From positions 1 through 64,000 of the forward strand of contig NZ_PJRT01000027.1 of assembly GCF_002858935.1 (NCBI RefSeq): a stretch of 64,000 nt of DNA, in the 5' to 3' direction. The translations under genes and the position numbers were made by a program. The stretch is from Pantoea endophytica. Its GTDB lineage: Bacteria; Pseudomonadota; Gammaproteobacteria; Enterobacterales; Enterobacteriaceae. The notes below the pieces were generated by a model. The model was not told the DNA's origin and made no database searches. It saw only the letters and a list, made by a program, of their open reading frames with translations. Numbering within the stretch: position 1 is the first letter of the stretch; every line of letters begins with the position of its first letter. This document shows, piece after piece, positions 57,443-64,000 of this stretch.

Positions 57443-57472
57443 CAATTCTCTTGCTTACTATTGTGAGAATTG
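57443..57472 (+). repeat. Inverted repeat between ops and amsG
   Basis: CAATTCTC and GAGAATTG separated by 14 bases, 117 bases before the amsG ATG. It could be an RNA hairpin in the leader or an operator; it has no U-tract. Confidence 0.4.
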
Positions 57473-57589
57473 ATTTGGCCTCAGAGAATTTACCGCAGAT
57501 TGCCTCAACAAATGCAGTGAATATTTCGCTCATTTATCAAACAGCGTTGAGGCATTAGGGATTAAAGAAATAATATAAAAGAGTTAACT

Positions 57590-59023
57590 ATGCGCGATAA
57601 CGAAATTACATATAAAAGTCTTCTGACAAAAATTTTACTGGCGTGCTCGGATTTAATTTGTTTCAACGCAGCATTATTTATTGCGATGGCATTGATTAAT
57701 TCGTTTACCCATTCTCCACTGGCAGATATATCTGAAAAATACCTGCATTTAAAAATTGCTACGCACATTGCGCTTTCCGTTATTTGCGTGGGCTGGTTCT
57801 GGGTTCGCCTGCGTCATTATACCTATCGCAAGCCATTCTGGTTCGAGCTCAAAGAGATCTTTCGTACCATTCTTATTTTCTCTGTCATCGATTTGTCAAT
57901 TTCAGCCCTTTCACAGTGGCAAATGTCGCGCTTTGTCTGGGTAGCGACCTGGGTTCTGGCGTTGATTATGATTCCTTTAGCGCGCGCCATCTCTAAGCGT
58001 GTGCTGAATCATTATGGCATGTGGAAGAAGCAAACCATCATCATCGGCAGCAGCCGCAATGCCCAGGAAGCCTGGCAGGCGCTGCAGAGCGAAGAAGTAA
58101 TGGGCTTCGATGTTATCGCCTTCTTCGATGTCGATAAGAGCAGCCCACAGGCCAGCATCTCAGGCGTACCTGTGCTGCACAACGAACAAGAGTTGTGGCA
58201 GCTGACCAACAGCGAAACCCAGTTCATCGTGGCGGTGGAGTTCGAACAGAGCCAACACCGCGATCACTGGCTGAAAACCCTGGCGATGCACAATTGCCGT
58301 TCGGTTTCTGTTATTCCAACACTGCGCGGTGTACCGCTGTACGGCACCGACATGGCTTACATCTTCAGCCATGAAGTGATGATTCTGCGTGTGAATAACA
58401 ATCTGGCGAAGCGCACGTCACGTTTCCTTAAGCGTGCATTCGATATTGTCGGCGCGCTGAGCATTATCCTCGCGCTGTCCCCGGCGTTGCTGGTCCTTGG
58501 ATTTATGGTTGGCCGCGATGGCGGACCACCGATTTACGGTCATGAACGTGTGGGTTTAGGCGGCCGTAAGTTCAAATGCCTGAAATTCCGCTCAATGGTG
58601 ATTAACTCGAAAGAGGTGCTGGAAGAGGTACTGCGTACCGATCCTGTTGCCCGCGCCGAGTGGGATAAAGATTTCAAACTGAAGAACGATCCGCGCATTA
58701 CCAAAGTCGGCCATTTCATCCGTAAAACCAGTCTGGATGAGCTGCCGCAGCTGTGGAACGTGGTACGTGGCGATATGAGCCTGGTGGGGCCGCGCCCGGT
58801 GATTGAAGATGAGCTCTGCCGTTATGCCGGTGATGTCGATTATTACCTGATGGCGAAACCAGGCATGACGGGATTGTGGCAGGTTAGCGGTCGTAACGAC
58901 GTTGACTATGAAACACGCGTCTATTTCGACTCGTGGTATGTCAAGAACTGGTCGCTGTGGAATGACATCGCGATTCTGTTTAAGACGGTTGGCGTAGTGC
59001 TGAAACGCGACGGCGCCTATTGA
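57590..59023 (+). CDS. amsG: Undecaprenyl-phosphate galactose-1-phosphate transferase (AmsG/WbaP)
   Basis: The initiating enzyme, placing the first sugar phosphate (galactose in AmsG and WbaP) on undecaprenyl phosphate at the inner membrane. The 477 residues match WbaP (476): four N-terminal helices, a soluble CoA-binding-like domain with TIIIGSSRNAQEAWQAL, a fifth membrane segment near 283-303, and a catalytic C-terminus. That catalytic part has KRAFDIVGA, DGGPPIYGHERVG, FKCLKFRSM, KTSLDELPQLWNV and GDMSLVGPRPV. The last 40 residues are almost identical to the Salmonella WbaP end. It is first in the cluster behind the RfaH element. Sugar specificity is by similarity. Confidence 0.93.
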   Translation: MRDNEITYKSLLTKILLACSDLICFNAALFIAMALINSFTHSPLADISEKYLHLKIATHIALSVICVGWFWVRLRHYTYRKPFWFELKEIFRTILIFSVIDLSISALSQWQMSRFVWVATWVLALIMIPLARAISKRVLNHYGMWKKQTIIIGSSRNAQEAWQALQSEEVMGFDVIAFFDVDKSSPQASISGVPVLHNEQELWQLTNSETQFIVAVEFEQSQHRDHWLKTLAMHNCRSVSVIPTLRGVPLYGTDMAYIFSHEVMILRVNNNLAKRTSRFLKRAFDIVGALSIILALSPALLVLGFMVGRDGGPPIYGHERVGLGGRKFKCLKFRSMVINSKEVLEEVLRTDPVARAEWDKDFKLKNDPRITKVGHFIRKTSLDELPQLWNVVRGDMSLVGPRPVIEDELCRYAGDVDYYLMAKPGMTGLWQVSGRNDVDYETRVYFDSWYVKNWSLWNDIAILFKTVGVVLKRDGAY

Positions 59024-59296
59024 TAGACAGCGAAGCCGGGGAGGGCATGAAGCTTCCCGGTTGAAAACTGCGGGTGCTGGGTGTGTCGTTATTAGACAGC
59101 TGCACTGATTGAGTCTGTATAACCATTTTAATTGATGTCGTCTTTAGACTCGGTGACAACATAAAACCAAGGGAGCGCATAATAATGACCCACAGTTTCA
59201 GTGTTTAACCCGTCACATTCCATTTTTGTAAGACGCTACACAGCGGGCGATTTCGCCTCTATCAATCAATAACTGATAGCGAAGAATCAGATGATA

Positions 59297-60427
59297 ATGA
59301 AAATTAAATTGATACCTTTACTGGTATCCGCGACTTTTCTCTCCGGATGCACCATTGAGCCGGGTTCTCACCTTTCCACCAGTGGAAAAGATGTCATAGA
59401 GCAACAGGATAGCAACTATGACATCGACAAATATGTCAACGTCTTCCCGCTGACGCCGCGTCTGGTTGAACAGATGCGTCCGAAGCCGTTAGTCGCGCAG
59501 GCTAACCCGATGCTGCAAAATGAAATTCAGAGCTACGAATACCGTATCGGTGTCGGCGACGTGCTGAACGTCACCGTCTGGGATCACCCAGAGTTGACCA
59601 CACCTGCCGGTCAGTACCGTAGCGCCAGCGACACCGGTAACTGGGTACAGGCAGATGGCACCATTTTCTACCCGTACATCGGTAAAGTGCGCGTAGCAGG
59701 CCGAACGGTTACCGAGATCCGCAGCGAAGTGGCGCGTCGTCTGGCGCAATACATCGAAAGTCCGCAGGTTGACGTTAACGTCGCCTCGTTCCGTTCGCAG
59801 AAAGCGTACGTCACCGGTTCGGTCACCACCTCCGGACAGCAGGCGATCACTAACGTGCCGCTGACCGTGCTGGATGCCGTCAACGCCGCCGGCGGTTTAG
59901 CGGCTGACGCTGACTGGCGCAACGTGGTGCTGACGCACAACGGCAAAGAACAACGTCTTTCGTTGCAGGCGCTGATGCAAAACGGCGACCTGAGCCAAAA
60001 CCATCTGCTCTATCCGGGCGACATCCTTTACGTGCCACGTAACGACGATCTCAAAGTCTTCGTGATGGGTGAAGTGAAGCAGCAGTCAACGCTGAAGATG
60101 GACCGCAGCGGCATGACGCTGGCTGAAGCACTGGGCAATTCGCAGGGTATGGATCAGACCACCTCTGATGCCACCGGCGTGTTCGTGATTCGTCCGATTC
60201 GCGGCGCCAACCGCACCAAGATCGCCAACATCTATCAGTTGAATACCAAAGATGCGGCATCGATGGTGATGGGCACCGAATTCCAACTGGAGCCGTACGA
60301 CATCGTCTATGTCACCGCGACACCAATCACCCGTTGGAACCGTGTGATTTCGGGCCTGCTGCCGACCATCGTAGGTATTGACGATGCCAGCTCCTCGGCC
60401 CTTCGTTTCCGCAACTGGTCGAACTAA
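59297..60427 (+). CDS. wza: Wza/AmsH, outer-membrane polysaccharide export lipoprotein
   Basis: Wza forms the octameric outer-membrane channel for exopolysaccharide. From the ATG at 59297 the product is 376 residues with lipobox LSGC (Cys18), then the polysaccharide export domain [23 protein letters not shown] domains ([36 protein letters not shown]) and a C-terminal amphipathic helix region ending in RFRNWSN. It is very close to E. coli Wza. An ATG at 59291 is the alternative start. The 267 bases after amsG show only a hairpin-like CCGGGGAG/CTTCCCGG pair near the amsG stop. Confidence 0.95.
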   Translation: MKIKLIPLLVSATFLSGCTIEPGSHLSTSGKDVIEQQDSNYDIDKYVNVFPLTPRLVEQMRPKPLVAQANPMLQNEIQSYEYRIGVGDVLNVTVWDHPELTTPAGQYRSASDTGNWVQADGTIFYPYIGKVRVAGRTVTEIRSEVARRLAQYIESPQVDVNVASFRSQKAYVTGSVTTSGQQAITNVPLTVLDAVNAAGGLAADADWRNVVLTHNGKEQRLSLQALMQNGDLSQNHLLYPGDILYVPRNDDLKVFVMGEVKQQSTLKMDRSGMTLAEALGNSQGMDQTTSDATGVFVIRPIRGANRTKIANIYQLNTKDAASMVMGTEFQLEPYDIVYVTATPITRWNRVISGLLPTIVGIDDASSSALRFRNWSN

Positions 60428-60436
60428 GGGTTCGCC

Positions 60437-60871
60437 ATGATTAAGTCCGTGTTAGTCGTCTGCGTCGGCAATATCTGCCGCTCCCCCACCGGGGAGCGTC
60501 TGTTCAAACGCGCGCTACCAAACATCCGGATTGCCTCCGCAGGGCTCAGCGCGCTGCAAGGCTATCCGGCGGACCAGAAAGCCCTGGCTGTGGCCGCCGA
60601 ACACGGCGTGTCGCTGGAAGGGCATCAGGCTCAGCAGTTAACGGCCAGCATGTGCCGTGACTATGACCTGATTCTGGTAATGGAAAAGCGCCACATTGAA
60701 CAGGTGAATCGCATCGATCCAGCCGCACGCGGAAAGACCATGCTGCTTGGCCACTGGCTCAATCAGCAGGAAATTGCGGATCCGTACAAAAAAAGTCGCG
60801 AGGCCTTTGAAGAGGTCTACGGGTTACTGGAAAACGCTACCCAGAAATGGGTCAACGTATTAAGCCGATAG
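60437..60871 (+). CDS. wzb: Wzb/AmsI, low-molecular-weight protein tyrosine phosphatase
   Basis: Wzb dephosphorylates the tyrosine kinase Wzc and allows its cycling during polymer export. The 144-residue protein has the P-loop VCVGNICRSPTG with nucleophile Cys9 and Arg15, and the general-acid Asp in IADPYKKS. It lies nine bases after wza and twelve bases before the wzc ATG, so the three are one unit. Confidence 0.97.
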   Translation: MIKSVLVVCVGNICRSPTGERLFKRALPNIRIASAGLSALQGYPADQKALAVAAEHGVSLEGHQAQQLTASMCRDYDLILVMEKRHIEQVNRIDPAARGKTMLLGHWLNQQEIADPYKKSREAFEEVYGLLENATQKWVNVLSR

Positions 60872-60883
60872 TTGGGAATATCC

Positions 60884-63061
60884 ATGAATATCAAAAACAA
60901 GGTTATGACCGCGCCAAAGGAAGATTCGAATGGATGGGATCTGGCGCATCTTGTGGGACAGCTGATTGATCATCGCTGGATCATTGTTGCCGTTACCGCC
61001 TTCTTCATGCTGGTAGCCACGCTCTACACACTGTTTGCTACACCAATCTTCAGCGCGGATGCGTTAGTCCAGGTTGAACAGAAGAATGCCAGCTCAGTAC
61101 TGAATGAGTTAGACAGCATTCTGCCGCCAACGCCGGCGTCCGATACCGAGATTCAGATTCTGGAATCGCGCATGGTTATCGGTAAAACCGTTGACGATCT
61201 GGGTCTGGACACCGTTGTCACCCAGAACTATTTCCCGGTGATTGGTAAAGGTCTGTCGCGTTTGATGGGTAACAAGCCATCAACCGTCGCCATCTCACGC
61301 CTGGAAATTCCACGCACCATCGATAAGCGTACTGTTGAACTGGAAGTGACCGGTCCTGACTCGTATACCGTGTCAGCGGACGGTGATGAACTGTTCAAAG
61401 GTAAAGTCGGTCAGCTGGAAACGCACGGTGATGTGACCATGCTGGTAAGCGGCATCAATGCCGATGAAGGCACCAGCTTCAGCGTTACCAAACTGAACGA
61501 GCTGCAGGCGATTAACTCCGTACTGGCCAACCTGACCGTTGCGGATAAAGGCAAAGACACGGGCGTGCTGGGTCTGGAGTATCTGGGTGAAGATCCAGAG
61601 CAGATCAGCAAAGTGCTGAACCAAATCGTCAATAACTACCTGCTGCAGAACGTTGAACGTAAATCTGAGCAAGCGGAAAAGAGCCTGGAATTCCTGCGCA
61701 ACCAGCTGCCGCAAGTGCGTGGCAAACTGGATGATGCCGAAGACAAGCTGAATACCTTCCGTCGCCAGAACGAGTCGGTTGACCTGTCGCTGGAAGCGAA
61801 ATCGGCGCTGGATTCTTCTGTCAGCGTGCAGAGCCAGTTGAACGAACTGACCTTCCGTGAAGCCGAAGTGTCTCAGCTGTTTACTAAAGATCACCCAACC
61901 TACCGCGCGTTGCTGGAAAAACGCAAAACGCTGGAAGGTGAGCAGGCGCAGCTGAATAAAAAGATTTCTCAGATGCCACAAACGCAGCAAGAGATCTTGC
62001 GTTTAACGCGTGATGTGCAGTCTGGCCAGGAAATCTACATGCAGTTGCTGAACCGTCAGCAAGAGCTGGGTATCAGTAAAGCCAGCACCGTGGGTGATGT
62101 TCGCATCATCGATGGCGCAGCAACCGGCAACAGCCCGGTGGCACCGAAGAAACTGCTGATCATCGCGGCGAGCGTGATTCTGGGTCTGATGGTTTCTGTT
62201 GGTCTGGTGCTGCTGAAAGCGCTGCTGCATCACGGCATCGAAAATCCAGAGCAGCTGGAAGAGCTGGGCATGAACGTCTATGCCAGCGTACCGCTGTCAG
62301 AATGGCAACGTAAGAAAGATACCGAAGCACTGGCGCGTCGTGGCAACAAGGTGAAAACCGATCCCCACGAAACGCTGCTGGCGCTGGGCAATCCAACTGA
62401 TCTGTCAATTGAAGCGATTCGTAGCCTGCGTACCAGCCTGCACTTCGCGATGATGGAAGCGAAAAACAACATCCTGATGATCACCGGCGCCAGCCCAGGT
62501 ATTGGTAAAACCTTTATCTGTGCCAACCTGGCAACGCTGGTCGCCAAAGCGGGCCAACGTGTGCTGTTCATCGATGGTGATATGCGTCGCGGTTACACCC
62601 ACGAACTGCTGTCAGCCGATAACAAATCCGGTCTGTCTAACGTGTTGTCAGGCAAAACCGAGTTCAGCCCGGCGCTGATTCAGAAAGGCCCGTACGGTTT
62701 TGACTTCCTGCCACGCGGTCAGGTGCCACCAAACCCATCTGAGCTGCTGATGCATCGTCGCATGGGTGAGCTGCTGGATTGGGCGAGCAAGAACTATGAC
62801 CTGGTGTTGATTGATACGCCTCCGATTCTGGCGGTCACCGATGCGTCTATCATCGGTAAGCTGGCCGGTACGTCGCTGATGGTGGCGCGTTTCGAAACCA
62901 ACACGCCGAAAGAACTGGATGTCAGCTTCAAGCGCTTTGCCCAGAACGGTATTGAGATTAAAGGTGTGATCCTCAACGCCGTGGTGCGTAAAGCCGCCAA
63001 CTCTTATGGTTACGGTTACGACTATTACGACTACGAGTATGGCAAACCGACCAAAAGTTAA
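60884..63061 (+). CDS. wzc: Wzc/AmsA, tyrosine autokinase and polysaccharide co-polymerase
   Basis: Wzc spans the inner membrane and controls polymerisation and export. The 725-residue protein has TM1 (about 31-51), a large periplasmic domain with coiled coil (about 255-385) and TM2 (424-445). The cytoplasmic BY-kinase has Walker A GASPGIGKT (535-543), Walker A' LFIDGDMRRG (561-570) and the VLIDTPPI Walker B. Its C-terminal tyrosine cluster has seven Tyr between 708 and 719. The ATG at 60884 is chosen over a TTG next to the wzb stop. A terminator-like hairpin follows, as after wzc in other enterobacteria. Confidence 0.96.
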   Translation: MNIKNKVMTAPKEDSNGWDLAHLVGQLIDHRWIIVAVTAFFMLVATLYTLFATPIFSADALVQVEQKNASSVLNELDSILPPTPASDTEIQILESRMVIGKTVDDLGLDTVVTQNYFPVIGKGLSRLMGNKPSTVAISRLEIPRTIDKRTVELEVTGPDSYTVSADGDELFKGKVGQLETHGDVTMLVSGINADEGTSFSVTKLNELQAINSVLANLTVADKGKDTGVLGLEYLGEDPEQISKVLNQIVNNYLLQNVERKSEQAEKSLEFLRNQLPQVRGKLDDAEDKLNTFRRQNESVDLSLEAKSALDSSVSVQSQLNELTFREAEVSQLFTKDHPTYRALLEKRKTLEGEQAQLNKKISQMPQTQQEILRLTRDVQSGQEIYMQLLNRQQELGISKASTVGDVRIIDGAATGNSPVAPKKLLIIAASVILGLMVSVGLVLLKALLHHGIENPEQLEELGMNVYASVPLSEWQRKKDTEALARRGNKVKTDPHETLLALGNPTDLSIEAIRSLRTSLHFAMMEAKNNILMITGASPGIGKTFICANLATLVAKAGQRVLFIDGDMRRGYTHELLSADNKSGLSNVLSGKTEFSPALIQKGPYGFDFLPRGQVPPNPSELLMHRRMGELLDWASKNYDLVLIDTPPILAVTDASIIGKLAGTSLMVARFETNTPKELDVSFKRFAQNGIEIKGVILNAVVRKAANSYGYGYDYYDYEYGKPTKS

Positions 63062-63105
63062 TTTGCCCGTCATTCACAGTTAATGATGAGGGTAATCCGG
63101 TGAAG

Positions 63106-63131
63106 AAAGGGGCGGGTTGACCGCCCCTTTT
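63106..63131 (+). terminator. Hairpin between wzc and wzy
   Basis: AAAGGGGCGG-GTTGA-CCGCCCCTTT followed by TGATC. A strong 10-bp stem whose 3' arm supplies the only T-run. Located inside the operon, it probably acts as an internal attenuator that RfaH/ops-modified polymerase can read through. Confidence 0.7.
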
Positions 63132-63242
63132 GATCGCACCGTTTGAATGACGACACGCAACGATTTACACAGGTGATTCTCTCTATAACGCCATTAAAAG
63201 CCACCGCTGGCACGAGAACTTGTGGAATTAAGGAATCACACC

Positions 63243-64000
63243 ATGGCTCCATATTGGTATTTATCAGGGTTTTTGCTGTTGCTTGCGCTGGTCGAAATCC
63301 TGTTGAAGAAAGACGAACGCACCACCCATATTCTGACTTACCTGCTGTGCATCGCCACGGTCACGCTGATTATTTTCGCCGGTATTCGCGGTCTCGGTAC
63401 CGGGATGGACGACTATCAATATCGCAGCTTCTTTGCCGACTTCGTCCGCCGTATTGAGGTCAACGGTTTTGCCAACACCGTCGCCTTCTTCCGTTATGAA
63501 CCGCTAATTTTTGCTATCGCGTGGATCACCAGCCTGTTTTCACACAATGCCAGCGTGTTCCTGTTTGTGTTCAGTATTCTGGCAGTTTCAACCAATGCCA
63601 TCTTCTTCAAAAAGATGTCACCGTATCCGGTGTTGGCATTGGCGCTTTACTCGGCGCATATCTTTATCAACAAAGACGTAAACCAGATTCGTTTTGGCCT
63701 GAGCTCGGCGCTGTTCCTTGGCGTGATCTGGACTATTTACCTCAAGCAATACTGGTGGGCGTTTGCCTTCTTTATTCTGTCCTTCCTCAGCCACAACACC
63801 GCAGTAATGGTGGTGACCATCATTCCGTTCCTGTTTATTCGGGAATCGCGCTGGTGGCCGGTGGCCATCATTATATTCAGTGTGCCACTTTCGGTGGTGG
63901 GCGGGACCGGCTTTATTGCCTTGATCGCCGGACATCTGGGATCGATGGGCGAGAGGGCCGCAGGCTACAGTAACGAAGCCTCGAATGCCGGTGACGGCAG
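63243..64000 (+). CDS. Polysaccharide polymerase, EpsG/Wzy family (partial)
   Basis: An open frame from ATG 63243, with AAGGA seven bases upstream, to the window end, with no stop over 252 codons. It is rich in hydrophobic helices (MAPYWYLSGFLLLLALVEILL; LLCIATVTLIIFAGIRG) and carries the EpsG-family signature GIRGLGTGMDDYQYRSFF near residues 49-66, plus NKDVNQIRFGLSSALF and LSFLSHNTAVMV. These match Wzy-like polymerases that join repeat units in the periplasm. In E. amylovora a glycosyltransferase (amsB) follows amsA; a polymerase directly after wzc recalls the P. stewartii stewartan order (wceL, from memory). Confidence 0.85.
   Translation, partial: MAPYWYLSGFLLLLALVEILLKKDERTTHILTYLLCIATVTLIIFAGIRGLGTGMDDYQYRSFFADFVRRIEVNGFANTVAFFRYEPLIFAIAWITSLFSHNASVFLFVFSILAVSTNAIFFKKMSPYPVLALALYSAHIFINKDVNQIRFGLSSALFLGVIWTIYLKQYWWAFAFFILSFLSHNTAVMVVTIIPFLFIRESRWWPVAIIIFSVPLSVVGGTGFIALIAGHLGSMGERAAGYSNEASNAGDG

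Larger units (their letters stand above)
56804..57589 (+). other. Long control region and leader of the polysaccharide operon
   Basis: A 786-base stretch, clearly richer in AT than its neighbours, with no convincing gene. It contains an RcsAB-like promoter (56913-56950), the palindrome CTTGTAAACAAG at 57156-57167, a JUMPstart/ops element (57327-57365) and an inverted repeat (57443-57472). The leader from the proposed start to amsG would be about 630 bases, comparable in scale with the long leaders of ams/cps operons. The yegH promoter should lie in its first part; I could not place it. Confidence 0.7.

Noticed and set aside
57459..57474. lac-operator-like TATTGTGAGAATTGAT
   Set aside because: Chance resemblance to half of the lac operator; it is one arm of the local inverted repeat and no LacI-type gene is nearby.

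Overview
The window comes from a gammaproteobacterium of the Erwiniaceae, most likely Pantoea or a close relative. The gene order follows the Escherichia coli 45-47 minute backbone (sanA-cdd-yohKJ, metG-mrp, thiMD-fbaB, yegS-yegQ, baeRS-mdtDCBA, yegD, yegE, udk-dcd-asmA-yegH). It then runs into an exopolysaccharide cluster of the amylovoran/stewartan type (amsG-wza-wzb-wzc-wzy) at the place where E. coli has colanic acid genes. The species call is inference from synteny and protein resemblance; no search was run.

Layout. 1-144: the 3' end of an insertion sequence. 182-7187: sanA, maeA, cdd, yohK, yohJ and metG, all on the minus strand. 7349-11336: mrp, a GNAT gene, and ahpC-ahpF behind a well-formed OxyR site. 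11407-20039: a minus-strand block with a five-gene run chiP-chb-sugar efflux MFS-galE-glycosyltransferase/GNAT fusion, headed by a promoter whose spacer holds a NagC-like palindrome. 20268-23217: TPP riboswitch, thiM, thiD, fbaB. 23409-28077: an rsp-type sugar-acid cluster (rspR, ydfI-like, ydfJ-like, rspB). 28286-28361: tRNA-Asn. 28668-32383: a Gfo/Idh oxidoreductase, yegS, the CyaR small RNA, and yegQ (trhP) with a class II FNR-type promoter. 32529-44164: the mdtABCD-baeSR efflux operon, split between mdtC and mdtD by a vapBC toxin-antitoxin module. 44405-48329: aldo/keto reductase, OprB-type porin, yegD. 48407-56803: a DgcE lacking its EAL domain, a PAP2 phosphatase, udk, dcd, asmA, yegH. 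56804-64000: a long AT-rich leader with a possible RcsAB box and a JUMPstart/ops element, then the polysaccharide genes, cut off inside wzy.

How the parts fit together. The chitin block would import chito-oligosaccharides (ChiP), cleave them in the periplasm (Chb) and respond to GlcNAc through NagC. Why galE, a SET-type exporter and a DXD glycosyltransferase joined to an acetyltransferase share the transcript is unknown, and it is the most novel-looking feature here. The vapBC insertion puts mdtD and the baeSR regulators directly behind a toxin-antitoxin promoter. The polysaccharide genes have the usual Wzy-pathway start: initiating transferase, outer-membrane exporter, tyrosine phosphatase, tyrosine kinase/co-polymerase, polymerase.

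No CRISPR array, prophage or rRNA gene was seen. Several small palindromic repeats lie between genes.
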